A DNA stretch of 64,000 nt. Origin: Mallotus nudiflorus. Lineage: Eukaryota; Streptophyta; Magnoliopsida; Malpighiales; Euphorbiaceae. A model generated the notes under the pieces. That model ran no database searches, was not told where the DNA came from, and worked only from the letters and a program-made list of their open reading frames with translations. Location of the stretch: NCBI GenBank assembly GCA_947683625.1, contig CANTUR010001092.1, positions 62,001 through 126,000 of the forward strand, in the 5' to 3' direction. The position numbers and the translations under genes were made by a program. Below, in pieces: positions 1 to 11,100 of this stretch (within the stretch, counting starts at the first letter, position 1; the number at the start of each line of letters is the position of its first letter).

Positions 1-3000
1 GTTTGATGTTATTTTAGGAATGGATTGGTTATCTCAGCACTATGTCGTGATAGATTGTAGGAATAAAGAGGTGACGTTCAGAATTCCTGATGAAGCAGAG
101 TTTAAGTTTGTTGGTGATAGGAGTCCAGCACCTTAGAATCTTATTTCTGCTATTACAGCTAGGCAGTTATTGAAAAAATGATGTCAGGGATATTTGGCAT
201 TGGTCAGGGATACTTCAGTGGAGAAGTTGTCACTCACAAGATGTTCCTGTTGCTTGTGAGTTTCCTGATGTTTTTCCTGAGGAGTTGCCAGGTTTACCAC
301 CTCACAGAGAGATTGAGTTCTGTATAGATGTGGTTCCAGGTACTACTCCTATATCTATGCCACCCTATAGAATGGCTCCTGTAGAGTTGAAAGAGTTGAA
401 GGAGCAATTGCAAGAGTTATTGGATAAGGGTTTTATCAGACCTATTATTTCTCCTTGGGGTGCACCAGTCCTATTTGTGAAGAAGAAGGATGGTACCCTA
501 AGACTGTGCATTGACTACAGAGAGCTGAATAAGGTGACAGTGAAGAACAAGTATCCTCTCCCGAGGATAGATGATTTGTTTGATCAGCTACAGGGTGCAC
601 AGTTCTTTTCTAAGGTTGACTTGAGGTCGGGTTATCATCAGCTGCGGATTAGTGAAGCCGATATTCCTAAGACAGCATTCCGCACGCGATATGGCCATAT
701 GAATTTCTGGTGATGTCTTTTGGTTTGACTAATGCACCATCAGCTTTTATGGACCTGATGAACAGGGTATTCAGACCGTATGTGGATCAGTTTGTGGTAG
801 TCTTCATTGATGATATACTGGTATATTCAAGGAGTGTGGAAGAGCATGTATATCATTTGAGGATTGTAACTACAGACACTGAGAGATCTTCAGCTTTATG
901 CTAAATTCTCGAAGTGTGATTTTTGGATGGAGAGTGTTTCTTTTCTTGGACACGTAGTGTCTAAAGAAGGTATCCAGGTTGATCCACAGAAGATTGAGGC
1001 AGTGTCCTGAGTGGGCCTAGACCTACTTCTGTTATAGAGATTCGAAGTTTTCTAGGTTTAGCCGGGTATTATAGGCGGTTTGTGCAGGATTTTTCCAGAA
1101 TAGCAGCCCCTATGACTTGCTTGACTCAGAAGAATGTTAGATTCGAGTGGTCAGAAGCTTGTGAGAACAGTTTTTCAGTTGTTAAAGGAGAAGTTAACCA
1201 CAGTGCCAGTATTAGCTTTGCCTAATAGTGTGGATAAGTTTCACAGTTTATTGTGATGCCTCTAGAATTAGTCTTGGTTATGTGTTGATGCAGAATGGAA
1301 GGGTGATAGCCTATGCTTCGAGGCAGTTGAAGAAGCATGAGCAGAACTATCCCACACATGATCTTGAAATGGCTGCAGTGATCTTTGCTTTGATGATTGG
1401 AGACATTATCTGTACGGGGTGACTTGTGAGATATTTACTGATCATAAGAGCCTTAAGTACATTTTCCAGTAGCGAGATTTGAATCTGAGGCAGAGAAGAT
1501 GGTTGGAATTGTTAAAGGATTATGACTGTGAGATTCTATATCATCCGGGTAAAGCTAATGTGGTAGCAGATGCCTTGAGTAGGAAGTCCTCAGGCAGTCT
1601 TGCTCACATCGGTGTTAAGAGGAGACCATTGATCCAGGAATTGCATCTGTTGGTGGATCAAGGTCTGATGATGAAGATCAGTAGATCAGGTAGACTGCTA
1701 GCTCAATTTAAAGTATGATATGTATTGAGGGATAGGATTAAAGCAGCTCAGAGCCGAGATCCTATTCTAGAAGAGCTTACAGAGAATGTCAGAGCAGGGA
1801 AGTTCACTAATTTCACACTTGATGATGATGGTGTGTTGTGGATCAGTGGTAGATTGTGTGTTCCTGATGTGGATGACTTGAGAGAGGAGATTTTAGAGGA
1901 AGCACATTCTACAGCTTCCAGTGTTCATGCCGGGTGTCACTAAGATGTACCACAGTATCAGAGATTTATACTGGTGGGATGGATTGAAGAAGGATGTCGT
2001 TGATTATGTTGCGAAGTGTCTGACGTGTCAGTAAGTGAAAGCTGAACATCAGAAGCCTTCTGGGAAGCTTCAGCCTCTTCCTATTCCCAAGTGGAAGTGG
2101 GAAAGGATAACTATGGATTTTGTAGTAGGTTTACCTCGTTCGAAGGATGGATATGACTCCATCTGGGTGATCGTAGACAGGTTGACGAAGTCTGCACATT
2201 TCTTGCCTGTGAAAGCCACTTATTCTGTAGCTAGATTAGCGAAGTTGTATGTGAAGCATATTGTGTGCCTTCATGGAGTACCTGTGTCCATTGTGTCAGA
2301 TAGAGGTTCAGTGTTTACTTCTCGTTTTTGGCAGAAGTTACAGGAAGCGATGGGCACTAGGTTAGATTTCAGTACTGCTTTTCATCCTCAGACTTATGGT
2401 CAGTCTAAGAGGATGATCTAGACACTAAAAGATATGTTGAGGATGTGTGTCATGGATTTGGGAGGTAGCTGGGATGATCATTTGCCACTCGTTGAGTTTG
2501 CATATAATAACAATTACCATAGCAGTATTGGCATGGCACCGTACAAGGCGTTATATGGAAGGAAGTGTAGATCCCCTCTGAGTTGGGACGAGATTGGTGA
2601 GAGAGCTTTGACTGGACCTGAGATGGTTCAGGATGCTGCAGAGAAAGTCGACGTGATTAAGCGTAGATTAGAGACCGTAGTTAGCAGATAGAAGAGTTAT
2701 GCGGATCCTAGGCACAGAGATATGGAGTTTCAGGTTGGCGATTTCATTTTTCTAAAGGTATCTCCGATGAAGGGTGTGATGAGATTTGGCAGGAAAGGTA
2801 AGTTAGCACCGAGATATATCGAATTGTTTGAGATTCTGGAGAGAGTTGGCACTGTTGCATATCAGTTGGATTTGCCTCCGAGTATGTCACAGGTGCATCC
2901 AGTATTTCATATTTCGATGTTAAGGAAGTATATCTCAGACCCTTCACATGTGTTGCAGCCTGACAGTGTAGAAGTGAGTGAAGATTTGACGTTTGTGGAA

Positions 3001-3156
3001 GAACCTATGGCGATCGTAGATTATCAAATTCGACAGTTGCGTTCGAAGCAGATTCCGATGGTCAAGGTTCTGTGGTGTAGCAACAGAGTCGAGGAGCATA
3101 CGTGGGAGATTGAAGCTAAGATGCGAGCTTCTTACCCGTATCTCTTTCCTTCTTGA
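1..3156 (+). pseudogene. Decayed pol of element 1 (PR end, RT, RNase H, IN, chromodomain-like tail)
   Basis: Translation is broken but the domain order is clear. The end of the protease (FDVILGMDWLS) is at the left edge. RT runs over about 285-900, with the fingers/palm sequence LRLCIDYRELNKVTVKNKYP and the catalytic FIDD near 808. RNase H covers about 1228-1600 (the THDLEMAAVIFAL segment). Integrase follows: the zinc-binding region near 1930-2030, the catalytic core at 2035-2691 (MDFVVGLPRSKDGYDSIW, VSDRGS), then a chromodomain-like tail ending SYPYLFPS and a TGA at 3154-3156. Compared with F I see single-base indels near 700, 870, 1005, 1170, 1240, 1395 and 1925, and stops at about 135, 1471, 1716 and 2032. 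Such decay rules out a functional product. Function by family: reverse transcription and integration of the element. Confidence 0.95.
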
Positions 3157-3190
3157 TCTTGTTTTCTGGAATTCGGGGACGAATTCTTGT

Positions 3191-3203
3191 AAGGGGAGAA
3201 GAC
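3191..3203 (+). other. Polypurine tract of element 1
   Basis: Purine run AAGGGGAGAAGAC directly abuts the 3' LTR start TGTAATATCC. This is where plus-strand DNA priming would occur. Equivalent tracts sit at the same place in A, B, F and G. Confidence 0.9.
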
Positions 3204-4812
3204 TGTAATATCCCGTGTTTTTAAAATATTTTTTACACTATACCCGGGATATGCAGTGTTAATAATTTTCATATGTATACTTATATGATATTTTTACGAG
3301 TTGGTATGTATTTAAAACCTATTTTAATTATTGTGTATTATTTATAGTGCTTTACGTAAAATTTTCCCGGGACTTGCATTTTCGGGGAAATTTTCACGTA
3401 AATAATTTATTATTAATTATATTAAATATATTTTCGGACTTGCATGAACTCATACGTATTTTTAAATTACTAAATAAAGCCTATGTGTGTATTAGGGTTT
3501 AGTATTTTACCCTAATATTTTATTAATTAATTAATTATTTTATTGTTATTTAATTATTTTTAATTAATATTAAATTTTAAAATATTAAATATTAGGTGTG
3601 TGGATGTGATTTTTTTCAAATATTTTATTAAAATTATTTTTTTATTATTATTATTTTTTTTTTTTCTTTTTCTTTTTCTTTTCTTTTCTTTTTCTTTTCT
3701 TTTTCTTCTTCTTTTCTTTTTCTTCTTCTTCCTTCTTCCTTCCCCGTGCCCGACCACTCCCTCACCACTAACCACCATCTGTCACGCCGTTCCCCTACCG
3801 TCGGTGTGCCTCCCAGCTTGCCACCATCGTCCTTAGTCGTTCCCCGCCGCCAGCAGCCTTCTTCCTCGGCACCGGCAACCCTATTTTCTTCTTTTGGCCG
3901 AAACTTTTTCTCCTCATCGTCGACCACGATTTCGACCATCATTTTTGACACTGCTGGTCTCTTTCTTCTCCTTGAGCTTCGATGAGTGTGATTCTAGCTT
4001 TGGTTTGAGCTGAAATGGTCTTGATTCGCTTAGGTTTCGAATTTTACATTTCGGCCATATTAGGGTTTTCGATTTTTTTGAGCTTCGAATTGATTGATTC
4101 ATGAAAACTCCCTTCACAAATGTTGATCCTAGTAGCTTAATCTACATGTATGAATTTGTTTGGAATTCTTGGAGATTTTTTGGATTTTTGGGTATTTTTG
4201 AATATTTTAATATTATTTTCTAATTTTTGGAAATTAATTAAATAAATTATGAAATTGTGTTTTATGGTTAAATTAGGTGTTGAAATGAATTATAGGAATT
4301 TATTTTGAATTTTTATGAATTTCTATGTATTTATTTTGAATTATTGAAGTTTATGTAATTTTGGGAAATTAGGGTTAATTATGTTTTTAATGGAATTTAA
4401 TTGGTAAATTGAGTTTAATTATTGATATTATTGATAAATATGTTGAGAAAATTAATTTTTGATAATTGTATAATTTTTGGTGAATTTTTAAAGTAATTTT
4501 AGTATATTTATATATATAGGGGTATCTTGGTAATTTTACACAAATTTGCTAAAAATGTAATTTAATTGGTTTTAATAGTTATTTAAGGTATAAAAATGAT
4601 TTCCACAAATTATTTGGTATTTTTAACTAATTAAAATTATTTTTCGTGAATTATTTTCAATTATATAAATAATATACGGTTTTTCTAATAAAATGAGTTT
4701 TTATCGGTTTTTATTGTGTTTAAAGGTTAATTATGTAATTTATACCTATAAAATGTATTTCTATGTTATAAGGGTATTTTTGGTATTTTCTGAATTGTTC
4801 TGTGTTTGTGGA

Positions 4813-4922
4813 CCCCGATCGGTAGATTGTAGTCTGGAGTCCGACCGAGGGGTTGTGGTTGAGTGTTGAGCTTGTTTTTTGAAGTGTGTTTCTTTGCAGG
4901 GTCGACTCTACTCTTTGAGTAG
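4813..4922 (+). promoter_or_regulatory. Two LTR stem-loops downstream of a TATA box (element 1)
   Basis: A TATAAA at 4747-4752 is followed by an inverted repeat with arms at 4813-4822 and 4841-4852 (CCGACCGAGGGG on the right). Next comes a splice-acceptor-like TTTCTTTGCAG at 4889-4899, then a tight hairpin CTACTC-TTT-GAGTAG at 4908-4922. The same modules occur in all three LTR families of the window. Promoter and leader-RNA roles are inferred from position only. Confidence 0.55.
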
Positions 4923-5530
4923 AGAGATGTCCATTTTACAGGGGAGGTTCTGTCGAATTTTTGATAGAAAACGTGATGTCCGATCGAACCCTAATCTCAA
5001 TTCTATGTTTAATACTCTAGATCGAATTCTAGGATTTTTGTTAGGTTTATTCTAATGTCAGTTATTTATTATTTGTTTAGTTACGCCGAGACCGAGGGCT
5101 AGTGGACCAAGCCCGTCGGACCTATCTCGTGGAGCGCACTAGGGTGAGTTACTATACTATATATATATATGCTTTAGGATGCATGATTTAGAAATGCATG
5201 TTTTATTTTGATTAAATATGCATAAATAATTTGATTATTACTTAAGTTTATATTTAGTTTATTGTTGGTTTATTTTTGGTATATATTAAATTATATGTAT
5301 GTTTTGTTAATAAAATTATATTTAAAATGTTTTCAAATATATTTCTAGCTTAATTTACAATTTGATTGGATTTATTTGACGTATATATACTCGAAATATA
5401 CCTGGTTTATTTTTGGTATATTTCTAGTATATATATGGTTTATATTGTTATTTTATTTAAATTCATGCATCATTTATTTATGAATGAATGTTTTATATTC
5501 ATTAATAAAGGATATCGATAGAACGTGCTA

Positions 5531-5549
5531 CCTAGTGGGCAGCACTAGG
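5531..5549 (+). other. LTR hairpin CCTAGTG-GGCAG-CACTAGG
   Basis: Perfect 7-bp stem with a 5-nt loop, followed by GTAC-rich sequence. It is repeated in G (54694-54712), and on the minus strand in B, D, E and F (for example near 24600, 32895, 41130 and 46280). Element A keeps only a degraded form near 49690. Confidence 0.7.
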
Positions 5550-5653
5550 ACCGAGTACGTACCGGTACGCCTATAGTATTTAGACTATATTACTAACCTA
5601 TTTACGGATATTGATTGGATATGATTATTTGATGTGTGAGATATGGTTTGGAG

Positions 5654-5759
5654 GTGTGATTGCTGGAGCTCGGTTGACCAAGTGTCTCGGGGCCAATCAC
5701 ACTGGCAGTCAGACTGTTGGAGCTCGGTTGACTTAGTGTCTCGGGGCCAGTCTACTGTC
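5654..5759 (+). other. Double-hairpin cassette in element 1 LTR
   Basis: Two adjacent hairpins share almost the same 30-nt loop (GGAGCTCGGTTGAC then GTGTCTCGGGGCC). The first stem pairs GTGTGATTG (5654-5662) with CAATCACAC (5694-5702). The second pairs the AGACTG side with CAGTCT, ending near 5759. Copies of the cassette exist in every gypsy LTR of the window. Confidence 0.7.
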
Positions 5760-6017
5760 TAAATGGATTAAGTGGATATATTTGGATCAAGTGAGACTTA
5801 ATGGCTAGAGTGTTGTCTAACACTGTTTTCGAGGTTGCGATATCATAGGGTTCTATGTGATCCTTCATAAAAGATGATTTTCAATAAAATATATATAAAA
5901 TGATTTTATTGCATCTGTGTGTATTTGCTTGTATATATATATATATTAGATATATATTGTTGATTGTATGCATTGTCATTTAGTGTGTATGTATATATAT
6001 TATAGTAATTCACTCAG

Positions 6018-6076
6018 TGAGGTCTGACTCCCCTCCGTTGACAATTTTACAGGAGAGTCAACGTCTTCAGACCTCA
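6018..6076 (+). other. Long-loop hairpin around LTR splice-acceptor-like site
   Basis: TGAGGTCTGA (6018-6027) pairs perfectly over 10 bp with TCAGACCTCA (6067-6076). The loop contains the acceptor-like TTTTACAG at 6045-6052 and a weaker inner TTGAC/GTCAA pair. The same element is in G (55336-55393, with one G-U) and in the minus-strand LTRs. Confidence 0.6.
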
Positions 6077-6454
6077 GTAGTAGGCCTGTACGCCGAATTT
6101 CTTCCGCCTCGGCTTCTTTGTGTAAACTGCTTACTTGAGTCTTATTTTTATATAATCTAGACACTGTAGTAGTTGTAAATTAATTTATGGGATTTTATGT
6201 ATTTTATTTATGTGAGGTATTGTATCATGTGAACTGGATTTGTATTAAAAGATTTATATATATGAGATGAGATTTGACTTAAATCAAGTTGGTGAAAATA
6301 ATATTGTGATATTTATGATTTTCATTTCCGCTGCATTATATATTATTATTACTATTGCATGTTTTATGTTATTTTTAGGCTTACTACGGGTTCCGGATTC
6401 GAAAGAATTCTCGTTCCCTAGCGTCGGTCATGGCTCCTATTTTGGGTCGTGACA

Positions 6455-6533
6455 AATTCTTGCAAAAATTCTTTTAATTTCTCATTTTTATTTGATAGTC
6501 CTATTCACCCCCCTCTAGGACTCTTTCACAATG
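6455..6533. mobile_element. Probable Copia-type LTR tail (relic)
   Basis: Between the end of element 1 and the LTR of element A lie about 79 bp that resemble neither. They contain TTTGATAGTCCTATTCACCC followed by CCCTCTAGGACTCTTTCA. The ATTCACCCCCCTCTA type of ending is familiar from plant Copia (SIRE/Maximus-like) LTR 3' ends. I infer that a Copia element inserted into A's left LTR and was later hit by element 1. The rest would lie left of the window. Confidence 0.5.
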
Positions 6534-8125
6534 TATTTGAAAAATAAAAACATGAAAGATAATTTATATTCAAATTAACTTAATAAAATCTCAAATAGCA
6601 TTAAATAAAATTAGTAAAAATTCCATTTTTCAAATATTCAAAATTAAATAGCACAAAGTTCAATTAATTGTTTAAATTACTCAATTATATAATAAAAATA
6701 GCTAAAATCATTTTAATCATAAAAGTAATAGATAAGCTATTATTTAAGTATACTTTCAAAAATTATTATTAATTAGCTAAAAATAGTAAATAATTCATAA
6801 AAATTATTTTAATACTATTTATTATTCAAAAATTATCCAAAACATACTAATTAACAATAAGTTCAATTAAATACAAAATTTACTAATTTTTCCAAAATTT
6901 ACCATAATATTAAATATTTTCCAAAAATTAACCAAAATTACTATAAATTCATAAAAATTTATTTTCTCATTTCTAAAACTTAATGTTTATATAAAATATG
7001 CAAATTAGAATTATTTTCAATAAAAATCATATAATTAATAAAATTTACCTTATTTTTCAAAAATACAATTTTATACATAAACTATATAAATTCAAAACTA
7101 AAAATCTAAAATTAATTTCACTAAATATCCTTCACAAACCATAATCTAAATAATTAAAAAAATATTCTAAAAATATTAAAATTTTTTAGCGTGGGTCACC
7201 AGAACAGTGACTCACCGAAAAACAAAAATACAAAAATTTTAAATAATTTAGAAAAAAATATATATATATTTAAGTAGCTCTTGATTTACACAATCACATT
7301 TCCAAATGAATTAAGCATGAATCAAACTATATCAAACTATAAAAAATAAAACCTAAATTGACCTAAAATAAAAGTTGAGTATAAAATGATTATCGGACGT
7401 CCTAAGCTTGAAACAACCGAAGATTTAGCTTGCTCGGATTGAGAGGAGTCGAAGAAGCCTGGAACTACAAGTAGTCTCAACCAAAAATGTCGCTAGTGAT
7501 GCTATTAGTTGTTGATGTGTTTGACGGAATGAGGGAGGAATATACTTGCTGACGATGGTGGAAGGGAAGGGAAGAGGAGAGATGATGTTGGCAAGGTGAT
7601 GGTGGCAAAATGGTGGCTTGGTGGTGGCTCATGCAGTGGTGCTGTGCAGACTAGGAAGAAAAAGAAGAAGAAAAATAAAAAAGAAAAGAAAGAAAAAAAG
7701 AAAGAGAAGGAAAGAGAAGAAGACCGAAAAAATATTGCTTTAGTCCTTTTTTTTTAATAATTAGGAAAAAGACAAAATATTATACATATATAAAATATAA
7801 TAATAATGATAATAATATTTTGAATTAAATAATTACTTTCAAATTAAATCCACCACTACATATTGAACTATTTACAATAAAATAAATTAATACTATTCAC
7901 CAATAATAACTACAATGTTATTAAATAGATAAATAATAATAATATACAACACTAAATTAAACTTTTAAATCTCAATTTAATATTAATATCATAATAAAAT
8001 AAAATAAAATAAAAATTAAATTAAATTACATAAAATAATCATAATATATAAAAATTTAAAATGTTTACTAACACTGCATATCTCAAAATTAATTTAATAA
8101 TATATAAAAATATCGAGTTATAACA
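6534..8125 (-). repeat. 3' LTR of element A, partial
   Basis: Homologous base for base, with scattered differences, to 50390-51639 and then 63213-63543. Very AT-rich. It includes a GC-richer patch at about 7400-7640 and a purine tract at about 7650-7720, the minus-strand equivalent of the pyrimidine tract and GC patch in element 1. It is truncated at 6533 by the Copia-like relic. Confidence 0.85.
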
Positions 8126-8137
8126 ATCTCCCCCCTT
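8126..8137 (-). other. Polypurine tract of element A
   Basis: On the minus strand AAGGGGGGAGAT directly precedes the LTR start TGTTATAACTCG. Confidence 0.85.
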
Positions 8138-8186
8138 ACAAAATTTTGTCATCGAATTTTCAAATAAAAGAAGATAAAACAGGAAT

Positions 8187-11100
8187 TCATCGAGGAAAAA
8201 GGTAAGGGTAGGCCATCCGCATCTCTACCTCGGTCTCCCACATCTGCTCTTCCATGTTGTTTCTCCTCCACAATACCTTTACTATCGGGATCTACATTGA
8301 ATGCAACTGATGAACTTGATAATCAATAATCGTGATTGGCTCTTCCTCCTAGGTCAAGTCTTCATTCATTTTCATACTCTCAGGCTGTAACACGTGCGAA
8401 GGGTCTGAAATATACTTATTCAGCATTGAGATATAGAATATTGGATGCACTTGAGAAAAATTCAGAGGCAAAGACAACCGATATGCAACCATGCCCAATC
8501 TCTCCAGAAGCTCAAACAGTCTAATATACCTCAGTGCTAATTTCCCTTTCTTGCCAAATCTCATCACACCCTTTATCGGTGACACCTTTAGAAATACATA
8601 ATCTCTAACCTGAAACTCCACATCTCTGCACTTTGAATTTGCATAGTGTTTCTATCTGTTAGCTATGATTTGTAATCTTCTTCTGATCACAATAACCTTC
8701 TCAGCTGCATCCTGAATAATCTCATGTCTGGTGAACACTCTCTCTCCAATCTCATCCCAATATAGAGGAGATATACACTTCCTTCCATACAAAGATTCAT
8801 ATGGTGCCATTTCAATACTGCTATGGTAGTTGTTATTATAAGCAAACTCTACCAATAGCAAATGATCATCCCAACTATCTCTAAGATCCAATATACACAT
8901 TATTAACATATCCTCAAGTGTTAGGATTATTCTCTTAAATTGACTATCTATTTAAGGATGAAAAGCAGTACTGAAATCAAGCCTGGTGCCAATTGCTTCT
9001 TATAACTTTTACTAAAATTGAGAGGTAAACATTCAACCTCTATCAGATATAATGGAAATAGGCACTCCATGAAGGCACATAATATGCTTAACATAAATCT
9101 TAACCAATTTAGCTACAGAATAAGTAGCTTTAATTGGTAAGAAGTGAGCTTATTTGGTTAACCTGTCCACAATCACCTAGATGGAATCGTATCCATCCTT
9201 TTAATGAGGTAACCCTACCATAAAATCCATAGTAATTCTCTCCTATTTCCACTCAGGAATAGGAAAAGGCTGAAGTTTCCTAGAAGGCTTATGAGGCTCA
9301 GCTTTTACCAGTTGACACGTTAAGCACTTAGAAACATAATCAGCTACATTCTTCTTCAATCCATCCAATTAGTACAAATCTCAAATGCTATGGTACATCT
9401 TAGTAACTCTTGGATGTACATTATAAGCTATAGAATGCGCTTCTTCATGGATATCTTCTTTCAAATTATCCACATTAGGAATGCATAATCTACCATTGAT
9501 CCATAAAATACCTTTATCATTAATTGTAAAATCAATGAACTTCCTTTCGTAAACATTCTCCTCAAGGTTTACTAAAATAAGATCTCGGCCCTGAGTTACT
9601 TTAATCCTATCTCTTAACACTGATATGACTCTAAACTGAGCTAACAATCCTCATGATCTACTAATCTTTGTCATTAAACCTTAATCAACTAACTCATGCA
9701 ACTCTTAAATCAAAGGTCTCCTCTTCACACTAATGTGAGTAAGACTACCTAAGGACTTCCTAATCAAGACATCTGCTACCACATTAGCCTTGCCTAGATG
9801 GTATAGGATATTGCAATCATAATCCTTAAGGGGTCCTTTGCCTTAAGTTTAGATCTCATTACTGGAAAATGTACTTCAGGCTCTTGTGATATATGAAAAT
9901 CTAACAAGTCACCCCATACAAATAATGTCTCCAAATCTTAAGAGCAAAGATCACTACAGCCATCCCTAGGTCATGAGTAGGATAATTTTGTTCATGCTCC
10001 TTCAACTGCGTTGAAGCATAAGCTATCACCCTACCATTCTGCATCAATAAACAACCTAGATCAACCTTTAAGGAATCACATTACACAGTGAAATTTTCTT
10101 CTCCATTTGGCAAAGTCAGAACTGAAGCTGTGGTTAACTTCTCATTCAGTAACTAAAAACTATTCTCATAAGCATCTGACCACACAAACTTCATGTTCTT
10201 CTGAGTTAAGTGAGTCATGGGAACTATAATTCTTGAGAAATCCTACATAAATCTCTTATAATACCCAGCCAAACCCAAGAAACTTTGAATCTCAATGACT
10301 GATGTCAGTCTGGGCCATTTAGACACTTCTTCAATCTTCTATGGATCAACTTGAATACCATCTTTAGACACCATGTGTCCAAGGAATGCAACACTCTCTA
10401 ACCAAAAATCATACTTTGAGAATTTAACGTAAAGCTAATGTTCTATCAGTGTTTATAGTATTGTCCTCAAATGATATACGTGCTCTTCCATACTCTTTGA
10501 ATACACTAGTATATCATCAATAAAGACCACCATAAACTTATCCATAAATGGTTTGAATACTCTATTCATCAAATCCATAAAAGTAGTTGGTGCATTAATT
10601 AACCCGAAGGACATTACTAGAAACTCATAGTGACTATATTGAGTGTGGAATGCCATTTTAGGAACATCATCTTCAGTAATCCATAATGGATGATAACACG
10701 ACCTCAAGTTAACCTTGAAAAAGAACTATGCACTATAAAGTTAATCAAACAAATCATCTATCCTTGAAAGAGGATACTTGTTCTTAATTGTCACCATATT
10801 CATCTCTCCGTAATCTATGCATAGTCTCAATGTACCATCCTTCTTCTTCATGAACAGGACTGGTGCACCCCAAGGAGAAACATTAGTTCTAATAAAACCC
10901 TTGTCCAACAAACATTACAACTTCACCTTTAATTCCTTTAACTTTGTAGGAGCCATTTTATAGGGCGGCATCTAAATAGGAGCTATGCTTAGGACCAAAT
11001 CTATACAGAATTCGATCTCTTTATGAGGTGGTAAACCTAGCAACTCCTCAAGAAAAATATCAAAAAACTCACAAGCTGCTAGAACATCTATGAGAGATAA

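Larger units (their letters stand above)
1..6454 (+). mobile_element. Element 1: Ty3/gypsy chromovirus (Tekay/Del-like), 3' part
   Basis: The window opens inside the protease-RT region of a plus-strand LTR retrotransposon and runs through RT, RNase H, integrase and a chromodomain-like tail into a polypurine tract and a complete 3' LTR. The 5' LTR, gag and 5' target duplication lie outside the window. The LTR begins TGTAATATCCCG and ends GGGTCGTGACA, the tips shared with elements D, E and F (family I). The base sequence after the LTR (AATTC) would be the 3' target duplication. Element 1 appears to have inserted into a Copia-like LTR, of which only the tail remains to its right. Confidence 0.93.
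3204..6454 (+). repeat. 3' LTR of element 1 (family I, 3251 bp)
   Basis: Bounded by TGTAATATCCCG and GGGTCGTGACA. In order it holds: a telobox-like ATTAGGGTTT at 3491; a long pyrimidine tract at about 3645-3745; a GC-rich patch at about 3745-4010; an AT-rich stretch; a TATAAA at 4747; hairpins at 4813-4852, 4908-4922, 5531-5549, 5654-5759 and 6018-6076; and splice-like signals (acceptor AG at 4898-4899, donor GT at 5144, acceptor AG at 6051-6052). Short ORFs over the pyrimidine tract are low-complexity and not genes. Homologous to D, E, both F LTRs and the LTR at 63605. Confidence 0.95.

Noticed and set aside
3560..3985. Lysine/phenylalanine/serine-rich ORFs over the pyrimidine tract (also 17238-17751, 26168-26518 and 45284-45705)
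   Set aside because: They are translations of simple CT/GA tracts and GC-rich LTR sequence, open on several frames at once, with no domain and broken in sister LTRs.
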